Positions 38,501-47,883 of a DNA stretch of 64,000 nt are shown piece after piece. A program made the translations under genes and the position numbers. Below the pieces are notes generated by a model. The model saw only the letters and a list, made by a program, of their open reading frames with translations. It searched no databases and was not told the DNA's origin. Position 1 is the first letter of the stretch. Every line of letters begins with the position of its first letter. This DNA is from Kordiimonas gwangyangensis DSM 19435 = JCM 12864. GTDB lineage: Bacteria > Pseudomonadota > Alphaproteobacteria > Sphingomonadales > Kordiimonadaceae. Where the stretch lies: assembly GCF_000375545.1 (NCBI RefSeq), contig NZ_AQXF01000005.1, forward strand, positions 199,288 through 263,287, read 5' to 3'.

Positions 38501-38868
38501 TCTTCGTATTCAGCAGCAGAACGCGCAGCAACAATGCGGACGTTCGCAGGACGACCGAGTTGGAGGAACAGGCCTTCAACATCATCAGTGTGGTATTCTG
38601 CACCGTCCGGGAAACGAACGATGTACGGGCCACCTACTTTCAGGCCACGTGCGTAAAATACGCCCGAGTCACCGGTGGTTACCGTGCTAACCGTACCCGA
38701 CGGTACGTGCAGGATTACTACGTCCACACCCGTAAGCGGTGCACCAGATGCGTCAACAACGGTACCGCGAATGGATGAGGAAGTCTCTTGCGCGACGGCA
38801 GGAACCGTTGCAGCTACAGCTGCAAGGGCCACACTGCCGAAAAGCGCGGCTTTAAATTGGCGTTTCAT
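35572..38868 (-). CDS. OAR-type TonB-dependent receptor with carboxypeptidase-like N-terminal domain
   Basis: A 1098-residue outer-membrane receptor. A signal peptide ends near PAVAQ (residue 27). Residues about 30-115 form a carboxypeptidase-regulatory-like beta sandwich (IRGTVVDASGAPLTGVDVVI). A TonB-box-like stretch EEIQVTAR lies near 122, a plug domain follows (to about 260, with NINAVTKSGTNEFHGSAFFD), and the barrel ends in Phe (GVKYKF). OAR-like receptors take up large substrates, often peptides. The neighbouring RutR-like regulator and two matching operator sites upstream suggest a nucleic-acid related substrate, but this is inference. Confidence 0.9.
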   Translation of the reverse strand: MKRQFKAALFGSVALAAVAATVPAVAQETSSSIRGTVVDASGAPLTGVDVVILHVPSGTVSTVTTGDSGVFYARGLKVGGPYIVRFPDGAEYHTDDVEGLFLQLGRPANVRIVAARSAAEYEEIQVTARAIQPVVTAIGPSSTYDLSDLEGAPSVSRDIKDVIRQDPRIYIDQAFSDGVQCAGANPRFNSLTVDGVGLNDNFGLNSNGYPTERMPFSFDAIQQVAVELAPFDVEYGAFTACNINAVTKSGTNEFHGSAFFDYTNDSLRGNQLEGDKFTTGDFSEKRYGATLGGPIIKDKLFFFASYEKLEGSQLFDRGPAGSGAAREVGGVSEEQWNEIVRIARDVYGYEVGGLPASLPVTDEKILAKIDWNITDNHRLALTYNYNDGYTIAQSDGDDDELEDSNHYYERGTKLQSYAGSLFSDWSDRFSTELRVAYADVDPRVAPLGGTEFGEVQITTFNDADNDGVRERAVVYLGADDSRHANELNYSTLNLKLAANYQMDDHFFTFGVERVDFDIFNLFIQEAQGEYRFQDINRGGLELTAIEAFEAGRPERVIYENASPSNDPNDAAASFKYAINTVYLQDEWTVADGNLTLTGGVRYDWYSSSDVPRENPNFIARNGFSNATNLDGKGLVMPRFGFSWIATDRIEVHGGAGIYSGGNPNVWVSNNYSNNGITQVEVSARDYDDGVDSPTLFDDPTVTGEGPIYDIPQRLYDGVASGTVNAGVNAIDPDFKIPSQLKVALGTTIDFDAPAGLGDDYRLQLDVLYSKNRNPGLVVDSTLVEIGTAPDGRPMYAAIDKSRPECLEDPVGNIGSCNRWFNSDLILTNSDGGRQIVFSAALSKSYDNGIDWTIAYAHTNSTDVNPMTSSVAFSNFSQFAASERNDPEAARSNYVIPNRFTASFKWEHDFWDDNTTRVNLFGVLNQGRPYSFTFVDMGGSFNSNFTEFGDGVDGSALLYIPTGIDDPLVQFGDDFDTDAFFEYLEENNLMQYAGQIAPRNSNFSNWWGKVDLKIEQEIPAFFEGHKMSAYFVIDNLTNLINDDWGVMYEASFPRAFQVVEASIDRANNQYVYTEFFEREQGRVTRPSLWSIRMGVKYKF

Positions 38869-38995
38869 TCCCTAAGCTCCATTGATGCGCCGATACCCCA
38901 AGTATACAACCCCATCAGGGTTCGGCACTTTCACGACTAATTTGCGTTTAAAAAAGTCTCACACACAGAACATGCACTTAGATACGAACCAAATC

Positions 38996-39011
38996 CTGAC
39001 CGAAAGGTCAA
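38996..39011. promoter_or_regulatory. RutR-like operator, site a
   Basis: CTGAC (38996-39000), CGAAAG, GTCAA (39007-39011). Read toward the receptor gene it is CTTGACCTTTCGGTCAGG, almost the same as the site before deoC (53509-53524). It lies about 130 bases before the receptor start. Confidence 0.6.
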
Positions 39012-39076
39012 GGCATGGCGCGGACCTGCGCAAACACCGTGTTGCAAGTCTTTTATGCGGCGTTCTTTTCAGTTTT

Positions 39077-39092
39077 TTGACGAAAGTGTCAA
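39077..39092. promoter_or_regulatory. RutR-like operator, site b
   Basis: TTGAC (39077-39081), GAAAGT, GTCAA (39088-39092), a perfect 5-bp inverted repeat with a 6-base spacer. The right arm read leftward is TTGACA, a consensus -35, so binding would block the promoter. Confidence 0.6.
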
Positions 39093-39221
39093 GATTCGGC
39101 GGATGCCCCTGCTGTCAGACACAAATTTCCTTTTTTATCGTGACTTAAAGAGCACAATCCGGGCCTGCACCGCAGGAAACAGGGCTTTCGCTTTCAGATG
39201 AAACTGTGACCTCAATGCAAC

Positions 39222-39245
39222 AAAAAGGGCGCCAAATTGGCGCCC
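39222..39245 (-). terminator. Intrinsic terminator of the nucleoside operon
   Basis: GGGCGCC (39227-39233) pairs with GGCGCCC (39239-39245) around AAATT. Read leftward the stem is followed by TTTTTG. It lies just after the S1/P1 nuclease gene and would end the long leftward operon. Confidence 0.85.
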
Positions 39246-39293
39246 CATTTATACGTATATGCGAATCGTTTAGTCCCGCACGACTTTTCAGCC

Positions 39294-40082
39294 CTACTCC
39301 GACTTCGCGAAGACCTCGTTCAGATAGCCCGCGAGACGGATGCCGCCCTTCGAGAGCTGCGACTTGATAAGCGGCGTGTATTTATAGACATAGTCATAGC
39401 TGAAGATGGCATTGCCGACGTTATAGATATCGCCGCGCAGTGCGATCAGCTCACGCACCCAGTCAGCGGGTTTAGCCTTTTGCCATTCGGTCATGTCGTT
39501 AGTGCTGATCTTGGGCTCGAGGAACCGCACCCACTCCGTGAATGACAAGCCCTTGCGGTCAATCAGGTCTTCGTCCCATACCTTGTGCAGGTTGCTCATC
39601 TCTTCGAACCAGACCACATCAATGCGGTTGCCACCCCAATCCTCGGCGCGGCCAGCGTGCAGCGGCTGGTGCAGGTCACCAACGATGTGAATGATGAAGC
39701 GCAGCGCCAGTTGCCGCTCGGCTAGTGGTAGGTCCTTGTTCGTTACGTCAGCTGTAAACTTGGCAAGTGCCGTCAGTGCATCGCCCGCCGGGTTCTTCTC
39801 ACTGTCCTCGTAGGTTACTCCGTCCGGCAGGTTGATATAGTGGTAGGTCTGCGAAGTCTTGCGCCAGAATGCGTCCGGGTCGGAGCGCATCTCATCAGGC
39901 CAGTTGGCAGCCTCCGCCATAAACTCGTTGCCGAGCAGTTCCTTGACAGCTGCCTCAGCTTCTGGGGTCAGGTGGCGGGATGCCAGCTCTGCAATCACAC
40001 GGTGACCAGTCGGGCCATAAGCCGACGCTGACACTGAAAGGCCTGCAACCAGCGCCAATCCCACGAATAGCTTACGCAACAT
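39294..40082 (-). CDS. S1/P1-family nuclease, exported
   Basis: A 262-residue zinc nuclease that cuts single-stranded DNA/RNA and has 3'-nucleotidase activity in characterised members. A signal peptide ends near ASA (residue 21). The three-zinc site is visible in YGPTGHRVIAE near residue 22, NWPDEMRSD near 60, TYHYINLP near 79 and the long motif HIVGDLHQPLHAGR near 119, with GGNRIDVVWF after it. ATG 40082 is used because the signal peptide starts there and a GGGAG site lies upstream. It follows deoB by 28 bases and is the last gene of the operon, so it would feed nucleosides to the transporter. Confidence 0.9.
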   Translation of the reverse strand: MLRKLFVGLALVAGLSVSASAYGPTGHRVIAELASRHLTPEAEAAVKELLGNEFMAEAANWPDEMRSDPDAFWRKTSQTYHYINLPDGVTYEDSEKNPAGDALTALAKFTADVTNKDLPLAERQLALRFIIHIVGDLHQPLHAGRAEDWGGNRIDVVWFEEMSNLHKVWDEDLIDRKGLSFTEWVRFLEPKISTNDMTEWQKAKPADWVRELIALRGDIYNVGNAIFSYDYVYKYTPLIKSQLSKGGIRLAGYLNEVFAKSE

Positions 40083-40110
40083 AACCCTTAGCTCCCCTAT
40101 AATGGATTTA

Positions 40111-41328
40111 TCAGAATGCGTTTTCGCCGTCTTCAAGCGGGCGAATGCCCAGATGGCTTGCGACACTTTGGCCGATATCTGCGAAACTTTTGCGAACGCC
40201 CCGGCTACCGGCTTTGAGCTTGGGCCCGTATGCAACAAACGGCACATGTTCCCGTGTGTGGTCACTGCCCGGCCACGTCGGGTCACAGCCGTGGTCCGCG
40301 GTCAGGATCACCACGTCATCCGCCTGCATACCGTTCAGGAACTCCGGCAACCGCTCATCGAAATACTCAAGCGCTGCTGCATAGCCACCCACGTTACGGC
40401 GGTGACCGAAGCTCTGGTCGAAATCAACAAAGTTCACGAAAGTGAGCGATCCGTCCGGCGCCTCCGCCAGTTTCTGGAGTGAAACTTCAAACAGACCATC
40501 AAGGCCATTCGCCTTCACCTTTTGGGTCAACCCCTTGTGGGCAAAAATGTCTGCGATCTTGCCGACGGAGATCACCTCGCGGCCTTCGTCTTCAAGTTTT
40601 TCGAGAAGCGTGGGCTTATGCGGCGGTGTCGCCAGATCGCGCCGGTTGCCCGTGCGCTCAAACTTGCCAGCCTCGCCCACAAACGGGCGCGCGATCACCC
40701 GGCCGATATTATAGTCGTCCACCAATTCACGCGCGACCTCACACACTTCATAAAGCTTCTCAAGCCCGAAGTGTTCCTCATGCGCTGCAATCTGGAACAC
40801 ACTGTCAGCAGACGTGTAAACAATCGGCTTGCCGGTGCGGATATGCTCCTCACCCAGCTCATCAAGGATGACGGTGCCAGAAGCTGCCTTGTTGCCAAGC
40901 ACTCCCGGTAAGCCACAGCGCTCAACCAGCTTGCTGATCAAGTCATCCGGAAAGCTCGGATACTCTGGCTGGAAATAGCCCCAGTCGAACTCAACCGGCA
41001 CACCTGCCATTTCCCAGTGACCGGACGGCGTGTCCTTGCCGAATGAACGTTCCGCGCAGGCGGCATATGCCCCCGTAATCTCGCCAGTGAACTCCATGCC
41101 CCTCGGCTCACGCCCGGTCGCCAATTCCGCGGCCTTGCCAAGGCCGAGCTTGGTCATATTCGGTAGCTTGATTTTGCCCGCGGCCGGACGCTCTGGCGAT
41201 GTATTACCGTCGGCGCACCAGTCCGCGATGTGGCCCAGCGTGTCAGCGCCAACGTCGCCAAATTTTTCAGCGTCCGGGGCTGCACCAATGCCAAAACTGT
41301 CAAGCACGAGAATGAAAGCGCGGGCCAT
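40111..41328 (-). CDS. deoB: Phosphopentomutase
   Basis: Converts (deoxy)ribose 1-phosphate to 5-phosphate with two Mn ions. The 405-residue length fits the family. It begins [19 protein letters not shown] (metal Asp), has [12 protein letters not shown] near residue 100 and ends with [20 protein letters not shown] near 337, which carries metal ligands. It lies 2 bases after deoA and before the S1/P1 nuclease gene. Confidence 0.97.
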   Translation of the reverse strand: MARAFILVLDSFGIGAAPDAEKFGDVGADTLGHIADWCADGNTSPERPAAGKIKLPNMTKLGLGKAAELATGREPRGMEFTGEITGAYAACAERSFGKDTPSGHWEMAGVPVEFDWGYFQPEYPSFPDDLISKLVERCGLPGVLGNKAASGTVILDELGEEHIRTGKPIVYTSADSVFQIAAHEEHFGLEKLYEVCEVARELVDDYNIGRVIARPFVGEAGKFERTGNRRDLATPPHKPTLLEKLEDEGREVISVGKIADIFAHKGLTQKVKANGLDGLFEVSLQKLAEAPDGSLTFVNFVDFDQSFGHRRNVGGYAAALEYFDERLPEFLNGMQADDVVILTADHGCDPTWPGSDHTREHVPFVAYGPKLKAGSRGVRKSFADIGQSVASHLGIRPLEDGENAF

Positions 41329-41330
41329 GT

Positions 41331-42677
41331 CTATTCTCCAATCGTTTGCGCGACGATGGGTTCGATATTGGGCTCTGCGGCACCCAGTTCAATCGCCGCT
41401 CGCACAGACTTGATCGCGGCTTCCGCCGCCGCATCGTCCCTAGCATACACCATGGCAAGCGTATCGTCGGCCGATACGCGGTCACCGATCTGGCAAATCT
41501 GAGTAAGGCCAACACTGTGGTCAATCTTCGCCGCGGGGTCTGTACGCCCACCACCAAGCGCGACCACAGCCATACCAATGGCGCGTGTGTTCATGCCGGT
41601 AACAAAGCCTGCCTTTGCCGCTTTCACCGGCTTCACCACCGGCGCAAGCTTCAGGTATTCGTCACGCTTCTCATAAAGGTCAGCGGGTCCACCCTGCGCC
41701 ACAACCATTTTGGCAAATACATCCGCCGCATCGCCCTTCATGAGGGCTAGTGCCGCTTTGTCGCGCGCCACATCATAGGAAGGCTGCGCGCCCGAAAGCG
41801 CAAGCATATGCGCCGCGAGATCAAGTGTCACACAGACGAGGCGCTTGTCCGCCTGCTTGGGCTCAAGCAAAAACTCAATGGTCTCAAAAATCTCAACAGC
41901 GTTACCCGCTGTGCGGCCCAGCACCTGGTTCATATCGGTCAAGAGCGCGGTTGTCGGTACACCCGCTGCATTCGCCACACGTACGATATTGCGCGCCAGC
42001 TCTTCGGCTTTCTCAAAGCTGTCCATAAAGGCGCCGTTGCCGAACTTCACGTCCATCACCAGCGCATTCAGCCCTGCCGAAAGCTTCTTGGAGAGGATCG
42101 AAGCGGTGATCAGCGGAATACTCTCCACCGTCGCGGTTACGTCGCGGATACTGTAGAAGCGTTTGTCCGCAGGCGCGAGGTCACCGGTCTGGCCAATGAC
42201 TGAGCAGCCAACAGTTTTCACGATTTCGGCAAAACGCTCCGTGCTCGGGTACGGGTCATAGCCCGGGATGGCTTCAAGTTTGTCGAGCGTGCCACCGGTG
42301 TGCCCAAGGCCCCGGCCTGAGATCATCGGCACAAAGCCACCGCACGCCGCCACGATGGGCGCCAGCATCAGACTGACCTTGTCGCCCACACCGCCGGTGG
42401 AATGTTTATCGACGATCGGCGCGTCTGCTTCAAAACCGAATTTGGTCCAGTCCATCACATCGCCGCTATCACGCATCGCAAGCGTGAGCGCGGCTCCCTC
42501 GTCCGGCGTCATACCGTTGAAGAACACAGCCATGGCGAAGGCCGCAACCTGCCCGTCTGTCACGCTGCCATCGGTGATGCCCGCAACAAACTTCTCGATA
42601 TCCGCCGCATCAATGGTGCCACCGTCCCGCTTGGTGCGGATCATTTCCTGCGGCAAAAACACGCCTGCATTACTCAT
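41331..42677 (-). CDS. deoA: Thymidine phosphorylase
   Basis: Splits thymidine (and deoxyuridine) with phosphate to base and deoxyribose 1-phosphate. The 448-residue protein shows [20 protein letters not shown] near residue 50, the phosphate-binding [13 protein letters not shown] near 85, and [20 protein letters not shown] near 115, which is the family signature. ATG 42677 overlaps the end of cdd by 8 bases, which argues for coupled translation, and has an AAGGA site. Confidence 0.96.
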   Translation of the reverse strand: MSNAGVFLPQEMIRTKRDGGTIDAADIEKFVAGITDGSVTDGQVAAFAMAVFFNGMTPDEGAALTLAMRDSGDVMDWTKFGFEADAPIVDKHSTGGVGDKVSLMLAPIVAACGGFVPMISGRGLGHTGGTLDKLEAIPGYDPYPSTERFAEIVKTVGCSVIGQTGDLAPADKRFYSIRDVTATVESIPLITASILSKKLSAGLNALVMDVKFGNGAFMDSFEKAEELARNIVRVANAAGVPTTALLTDMNQVLGRTAGNAVEIFETIEFLLEPKQADKRLVCVTLDLAAHMLALSGAQPSYDVARDKAALALMKGDAADVFAKMVVAQGGPADLYEKRDEYLKLAPVVKPVKAAKAGFVTGMNTRAIGMAVVALGGGRTDPAAKIDHSVGLTQICQIGDRVSADDTLAMVYARDDAAAEAAIKSVRAAIELGAAEPNIEPIVAQTIGE

Positions 42678-43098
42678 GGTCTTTTCCTTCTGAGGACAGG
42701 TTTTCGGGACCAAAGGAATGCGGCAACAGGTCCGCGCTAGTGGTCTCGAAAAGCACAGCGCCTGTGCGGTCAACGATGGTGACCGGTGCGCCCGCTTTCC
42801 CTGCAAATTCACGTATCTGTTGACGGCAGCCGCCACAGGGCGTGCACAAATGCTCCCCCGGCCCTGCAATCACAATGTGTCTGATCGCCTTGCCCTGCCC
42901 CATCACCATATTGCCAATGGCATTGGCTTCAGCACAGAAACCCAGCGGATAGGCCGCGTTTTCCACGTTGCAACCCGCATAGATATTGCCGTCATCTGCA
43001 AGGATGGCCGCACCCACCGGGTGGTTCGAATAGCGCGCATACGCCTTGCCCCGCGCATCCATCGCGGCCTTGATCAGCTCATTAAGTTCCACAGTCAT
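42670..43098 (-). CDS. cdd: Cytidine deaminase
   Basis: Deaminates cytidine and deoxycytidine to uridine and deoxyuridine. The 142-residue protein is the small homotetrameric type, with zinc ligands in GCNVENAAYPLGFCAEANAI near residue 42 (catalytic Glu, Cys) and TPCGGCRQQIREF near 86. It directly abuts the permease gene upstream and overlaps deoA, so it is in the same operon. Confidence 0.95.
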   Translation of the reverse strand: MTVELNELIKAAMDARGKAYARYSNHPVGAAILADDGNIYAGCNVENAAYPLGFCAEANAIGNMVMGQGKAIRHIVIAGPGEHLCTPCGGCRQQIREFAGKAGAPVTIVDRTGAVLFETTSADLLPHSFGPENLSSEGKDHE

Positions 43099-44070
43099 CT
43101 AGTGGTCTTTCTCGTAAGGAATGCCGCTCGCCTTTGGGGCATCCATGCGGCCAGCGAAGATGGCAAGGATCAGCACCGTCAGCACATAGGGCAGCATGAT
43201 GGTGAACTGCACCGGAATTTCGCCAACAAGCGGCAGGTCTTCACCCTGCAGGCGGCCCTGAAGCGCATCGACAAAACCAAAGAGCAGACAGGCAAGCAGT
43301 GTGGGCACCGGTTTCCAGCGACCAAAGATCATCGCCGCCAGCGCCAGATAACCTTTGCCCGCCGACATATCACGGATGAAACCCGCGCCCATGCCGGTGG
43401 ATAGTACCACACCTGAAAGCCCGCACAGCATACCGCCGATTAGCACAGCCTGATAGCGCAGCTTGGTGACCGAAATACCGGCAGTATCCACCGCTTCCGG
43501 GTTTTCACCCACCGCACGCAACCGCAGGCCAAAACTAGTGCGGTAGAGCATCCAAGCAACAAGAGGGATCACAGCCACCGTCAAGTAGGTGATGAAGTTG
43601 TGGCCGGAGAGAATTTCTGCATAGATCGTGCCCACAATCGGCACACTTTCCGCACTCTGTGCAAACGGCAAGACAATGGCACTAAAGCGCGCGTCATCGC
43701 CCAAAAGCGGGGTTTGACCGCCCTGATGGAACCAGAAGTTCGCCAGCGTAGGCGCGAGGCCGGCCACGGCAATATTGATCGCCATGCCGGAGACAATCTG
43801 GTTGCCGCGCTGCGCGATGGAGACATAGCCGTGAATGAGCGCGAGGAACATAGACGCGAGCACACCCGCGAGCATACCTGCCCATGGGTTGCCGGTGACA
43901 GCCGCGGCAGCAGCAGCCGCGAAAGCCGCCGCCAGCATCTTGCCTTCAAGGCCAATGTCCACAATGCCTGAGCGTTCGGCCACCAGCCCCGCGAGGCCCG
44001 CGAGCACGAGCGGCGTCGCCGTGCGGATGGTAGAATCAAGTAGAAGCGCGATATCCGTCAGGAATTCCAT
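43099..44070 (-). CDS. Nucleoside ABC transporter permease (NupQ-like)
   Basis: A 323-residue inner-membrane permease of the BPD_transp_2 family, the second permease of a BMP-type nucleoside importer. About nine helices are seen; GLAGLVAERSGIVDIGLEGK near residue 24 and ALAAMIFGRWKPVPTLLACL near 247 are typical. ATG 44070 overlaps the stop of the preceding permease (TGATG), showing translational coupling, and AGGAGG lies 7 bases upstream. Confidence 0.9.
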   Translation of the reverse strand: MEFLTDIALLLDSTIRTATPLVLAGLAGLVAERSGIVDIGLEGKMLAAAFAAAAAAAVTGNPWAGMLAGVLASMFLALIHGYVSIAQRGNQIVSGMAINIAVAGLAPTLANFWFHQGGQTPLLGDDARFSAIVLPFAQSAESVPIVGTIYAEILSGHNFITYLTVAVIPLVAWMLYRTSFGLRLRAVGENPEAVDTAGISVTKLRYQAVLIGGMLCGLSGVVLSTGMGAGFIRDMSAGKGYLALAAMIFGRWKPVPTLLACLLFGFVDALQGRLQGEDLPLVGEIPVQFTIMLPYVLTVLILAIFAGRMDAPKASGIPYEKDH

Positions 44071-45179
44071 CACACAGCCTCCTTGCGACGGAGGCGCATG
44101 AACAGGTGCTCGATCGGGTCACGGAACAGATGTTCCATCGCACCCGCGAACAGGATGACAAGACCCTGGATCATGACAATGAGGTCACGCGTGATGTTCG
44201 GCATTTCAAACGCGAGTTCCGCCCCGCCTTGATAGAGCGCACCGAAGAGGATGGACGCGAGGATGATACCGACCGGATGGTTGCGGCCCATGAAGGCGAC
44301 CGCGATACCCACGAATCCGTAGCCAAGCGTGAAGTTGCCGATGAGGCGCAGCTGTTCGCCGAGGATTTCATTCAGCCCCATCATACCCGCGAGCGCGCCA
44401 GAGATCATCATGGCGATGATCATCATACGTGCGACCGGGATGCCGGCAAAGCGGGCCGCGCTATGGTTTTTGCCCACCACACGAAGCTCATAGCCGAATC
44501 GTGTACGGTTCAACATGAACCAGACCGCAAAGGCGCAGGCGAGCGCGATGAGCGCCGACACGTTGAGCGGGCTTTCTTCAAAGCTGAAGCCGATGGCGGC
44601 GAACAGGTCATGCGCGTGGCTAAGGCCCACGCCCTCGGGGAAGTCAGCGCTTTCCGGCATCTGGCCGCCCGGGCGCTGCAACGGGCCGACGAGCAAGTAA
44701 GCTAGAAGTGCGGACGCAATAAAGTTGAACATGATCGTGGTTATGACGATATGGCTGCCGCGCTTGGCCTGCAGCCATGCCGGAATGAAGGCCCACGCGC
44801 CACCGAATACGGCTGCCCCAACAATGCCGAGCAGGATAGCCAAAAGCGGCGCATCACCACCCACAAGAAAAACTGCAAGCGTGAGGCCAAGGCCACCGAT
44901 CATCGCCTGCCCTTCGCCGCCGATGTTAAAGAGCCCGGCGTGATAGGCGACAGAGACCGCAAGCCCCGTGAACACAAAATTGGTCGCGTAATAGAAGGTA
45001 TAGCCAATGGCTTCCTGAAAACCGAAGGCACCATCAATCATCAGCGAAAGCGCCACAAACGGGTCTTCTCCAAGCCCCCAGATCACCAGGCCCGACACAA
45101 TAAAGGCCGCGAGCAGATTGAGCGCCGGCAACAGGCCCGCTTCTGCCCATAGCGGCAGTTTTTTATTCGCGCCTGCCAT
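44070..45179 (-). CDS. Nucleoside ABC transporter permease (NupP-like)
   Basis: A 369-residue membrane permease, partner of the gene at 43099-44070. It has about ten helices with AYHAGLFNIGGEGQAMIGGL near residue 79, IVITTIMFNFIASALLAYLL near 144 and GRNHPVGIILASILFGALYQ near 298. The start overlaps the ATPase stop (TGATG). Confidence 0.9.
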   Translation of the reverse strand: MAGANKKLPLWAEAGLLPALNLLAAFIVSGLVIWGLGEDPFVALSLMIDGAFGFQEAIGYTFYYATNFVFTGLAVSVAYHAGLFNIGGEGQAMIGGLGLTLAVFLVGGDAPLLAILLGIVGAAVFGGAWAFIPAWLQAKRGSHIVITTIMFNFIASALLAYLLVGPLQRPGGQMPESADFPEGVGLSHAHDLFAAIGFSFEESPLNVSALIALACAFAVWFMLNRTRFGYELRVVGKNHSAARFAGIPVARMMIIAMMISGALAGMMGLNEILGEQLRLIGNFTLGYGFVGIAVAFMGRNHPVGIILASILFGALYQGGAELAFEMPNITRDLIVMIQGLVILFAGAMEHLFRDPIEHLFMRLRRKEAV

Positions 45180-46714
45180 CAACCCACTTTCCTTTTTTCG
45201 CCCGCCATCATCAGGCCGAGTGTCTGCTCGTCTGCGTCCTCGACCTTCAGCGTGCCGACAACCTCACCCTCGCACATCACAGCGATACGGTCAGAGATGG
45301 CCAGCAGTTCATCAAGGTCGGCGGAGACTACAAGGATCGCCTTGCCCTTGTTGCGTAGCTCGGTGATCTGGTCATGGATTTTGGTCACGGCGCCAATGTC
45401 GACACCCCGGGTGGGCTGGCCGATGATCATCAGTTGCGGGTCGCGCGCAATTTCGCGCGCGATGACAAGCTTCTGCTGGTTACCGCCAGAGAAAGAGGCA
45501 ATCGGCAGGTTCGGGTTCCGTGGCCGCACGTCCTGGCTTTCAAAATACGCCGCCGCACGCGCCGCAATATCCTTGAGCTTGAGCAGGCCACGCGCCGAGA
45601 AGTCCGCCTCGCGCTGGTAGCCGAGGATGGCATTCTCGCGCGCGGACATACTGTCCACCACGCCGGTCTTGAGCCTGTCTTCCGCAACATGCGCCATGCC
45701 CATACGGCGAAGGGTGATGGGGTCTGTCATCATTGCGGCATTCGCAATTACGTTGCCGTCGTAACGGAGGGTGCCCTCAGATACGCTGCGAAGCCCGGTG
45801 ATCACTTCAAGAAGCTCGGTCTGGCCATTCCCGGCCACGCCGGCGATGCCCAGCACCTCGCCGTCGCGCACTTCAAGGCTCACGCTCTTCAGTGCTGCAT
45901 GACCGCGGTCGCCATTCGCGGAGACACTATCAAGCGACAGGCGTACCTTGTGCTCGCCGGTTTCCTCGCGCGATTTGGCCCGGGCAACCTTGGCACCCAC
46001 CATCAGTTCGGCGAGCTCACCCGCCGACGTCTCATTGGTTTTGCGTACCGCCACCACCTTGCCAGCCCGCATCACAGTCACGTCGTCGGTGATCGCCATG
46101 ATCTCATTCAGTTTGTGAGTGACGAACAACACAGTCTTGCCCTGTGCTTTAAGCTGGCGCACGAGGCCGAACAGTTGCTCGGTCTCCTGCGGGGTCAGCA
46201 CCGCTGTGGGTTCATCAAGGATCAGGGTTTCTGCACCACGGTACAGCGCTTTCAGGATTTCGGCACGCTGGCGTACACCAACGGACAGACGCTCAACCGG
46301 TTCGTCAAACGGCAGGTCAAAGCCGAATTTCTCTTCCAGTTCCCTCAGTTCAGCCCGTGCCTTGGCCTTGGCGGCCTTCAGGTCTGAACTGCCTTCAGCA
46401 CCTAGGATGATATTCTCGAGGATCGTGAAGGGCTCCACCAGCATGAAGTGCTGGTGCACCATACCGATGCCCTTGCCCATGGCGTCCATCGGATTCTGGA
46501 ACTGGACCGATACGCCGTCCACAAGCACTTCACCGCCATCAGGGCGGTAGAAGCCGAACAGCATTTTAAGAAGCGTGGATTTACCGGCACCGTTTTCTCC
46601 CACGATGCCGTGTACCGTGCCTTTCGGGATGATGAGCGAAAGCTCGTCATTCGCGCGCACATCACCAAAATGCTTGGAGAGGCCCCGGGTCTCTATTGCA
46701 AATGGCTGTTCCAT
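45179..46714 (-). CDS. Nucleoside ABC transporter ATPase (NupO-like, two ABC domains)
   Basis: A 511-residue protein with two fused ABC domains, as in sugar and nucleoside importers. The first has Walker A GENGAGKST near residue 39, signature LSVGVRQRAEI near 144 and Walker B LILDEPTAVL near 165. The second has a degenerate Walker A (GVAGNGQTEL near 292) but an intact signature SGGNQQKLVIARE near 406, the usual pattern for this group. It is followed by two permease genes and preceded by the binding-protein gene. Confidence 0.94.
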   Translation of the reverse strand: MEQPFAIETRGLSKHFGDVRANDELSLIIPKGTVHGIVGENGAGKSTLLKMLFGFYRPDGGEVLVDGVSVQFQNPMDAMGKGIGMVHQHFMLVEPFTILENIILGAEGSSDLKAAKAKARAELRELEEKFGFDLPFDEPVERLSVGVRQRAEILKALYRGAETLILDEPTAVLTPQETEQLFGLVRQLKAQGKTVLFVTHKLNEIMAITDDVTVMRAGKVVAVRKTNETSAGELAELMVGAKVARAKSREETGEHKVRLSLDSVSANGDRGHAALKSVSLEVRDGEVLGIAGVAGNGQTELLEVITGLRSVSEGTLRYDGNVIANAAMMTDPITLRRMGMAHVAEDRLKTGVVDSMSARENAILGYQREADFSARGLLKLKDIAARAAAYFESQDVRPRNPNLPIASFSGGNQQKLVIAREIARDPQLMIIGQPTRGVDIGAVTKIHDQITELRNKGKAILVVSADLDELLAISDRIAVMCEGEVVGTLKVEDADEQTLGLMMAGEKRKVG

Positions 46715-46735
46715 GGGCGCGCCTGAACAGATGCC

Positions 46736-47728
46736 TTAGTGACCGGAGTTGCTGCCGGCCACGTCGCCGACAACAATTTCACCACTGACGATCTTGGCGC
46801 GCGCTTCTTCAAGCTTCGCCTTCATCTCGTCAGTGATCAGGTCCTTGTTATGCTCGTCCACCGCATAATCAACGCCGCCTTCGGCAAGGCCCATCACACG
46901 GTGGCCCGGTGCCCATGTACCGTCCTTGGCTTCGGTCATTGCAGCATGCACCGCAAGGTCCACGCGCTTGAGCATGCTCGAAAGCACAAAACCGGGTGCC
47001 ACATGGTTCTGGTTACTGTCCACACCAATGGCAAGCTTACCGGTGTCTTTTGCAGCCTGAATGACGCCAAGGCCCGACGGGCCGGCAGCCGAGAAAATGA
47101 TATCCGCGCCGCGCGCAAACTGGCCGCGCGCCATTTCAGACGCCTTGATCGGGTCATTCCATGCGCTTGGCGTCGTGCCGACATAGTTTTCAATCAGCTT
47201 CACGTCATCGCGGATGTAGTTGATGCCTTCCTGATAGCCCTGCTCGAACCGGCGGATGAGCGGAATATCCATGCCGCCGATGAAACCAACCGTGTTCGAT
47301 TCGGTTTTCATCGCTGCAATCATGCCTACAAGGAAGGAACCCTCGTTTTCCTTGAAGGTGATGGACTGCACGTTGGGCAGGTCGATGATCGCGTCGATCA
47401 CGGTGAATTTCACATCCGGGTATTGGCTCGCCACATTACGCACGGCCACCGAATAGCCTACGCCAACCGCAACAATCAGGTCAGCCTTGCGGCGGGCAAA
47501 GCGCTTGAGCGCCTGCTCATACTGGGTTTCGCTCGAAGGTTCGAAGTCCTTAAAGGACCCACCAGTTTCCTTGGAAAACTGTTCGGCACCTACGTAGGCA
47601 GCTTCATTGAAGGACTTGTCGAACTTGCCGCCGATATCATAGAGCAGCACCGGCTCAAAATCAGCTGCGAAGCTTGCGCCCGCACCCAATACGGCTGCCG
47701 CTACTGTCAGGGCCAGTTTCTTGAACAC
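46736..47728 (-). CDS. BMP-family nucleoside-binding lipoprotein/periplasmic protein
   Basis: The periplasmic receptor of the ABC importer, about 330 residues, matching the Bmp/Med family that binds purine or other nucleosides. A signal peptide ends near ASFA, then LLYDIGGKFDKSFNEAAYVG (ligand-binding start) follows. GGMDIPLIRRFEQGYQEGI near residue 145 is typical. The start GTG 47728 has GGAGG 6 bases upstream. An in-frame ATG at 47752 would add 8 residues but lacks a good ribosome site. It is the first gene of an eight-gene leftward operon ending with the S1/P1 nuclease. Confidence 0.9.
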   Translation of the reverse strand: MFKKLALTVAAAVLGAGASFAADFEPVLLYDIGGKFDKSFNEAAYVGAEQFSKETGGSFKDFEPSSETQYEQALKRFARRKADLIVAVGVGYSVAVRNVASQYPDVKFTVIDAIIDLPNVQSITFKENEGSFLVGMIAAMKTESNTVGFIGGMDIPLIRRFEQGYQEGINYIRDDVKLIENYVGTTPSAWNDPIKASEMARGQFARGADIIFSAAGPSGLGVIQAAKDTGKLAIGVDSNQNHVAPGFVLSSMLKRVDLAVHAAMTEAKDGTWAPGHRVMGLAEGGVDYAVDEHNKDLITDEMKAKLEEARAKIVSGEIVVGDVAGSNSGH

Positions 47729-47799
47729 AGAAGTCCTCCGAGAATTGGTCATGTCTTTGTCACCCCAGCACCACATAATTTTATGGCAATATAATTATG

Positions 47800-47816
47800 A
47801 GACGAAAATTGCGTCT
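47800..47816. promoter_or_regulatory. Short inverted repeat in the BMP/upp divergent region
   Basis: AGACG (47800-47804) and CGTCT (47812-47816) with a 7-base spacer. It lies before the binding-protein gene and next to A/T-rich -10-like sequence. It could be a second operator, but arms of only 5 bp can occur by chance. Confidence 0.3.
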
Positions 47817-47883
47817 GCATTTATGCCCCGATATGGTGGACGCGCGCAAGGGAACCAGAGCGCGCGGGGCGGGTCAACCATTT

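Larger units (their letters stand above)
38869..39221. other. Upstream region of the TonB receptor
   Basis: About 350 bases with no gene. It holds two inverted repeats that match the RutR-like motif (listed separately at 38996-39011 and 39077-39092). The second contains a perfect leftward -35 (TTGACA), although no good -10 follows. The receptor mRNA would have a leader of over 150 bases. No other structure is evident. Confidence 0.55.

Noticed and set aside
36298..38778. An 826-codon open frame antisense to the OAR-type TonB receptor
   Set aside because: It mirrors the codon bias of the receptor gene, its protein shows no domain or sensible composition, and the receptor on the other strand is certain. 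The length is notable but explained by few stop complements in this gene.
45374..46387. A 337-codon open frame antisense to the nucleoside ABC ATPase
   Set aside because: Shadow of the ATPase gene; no domain or signal.
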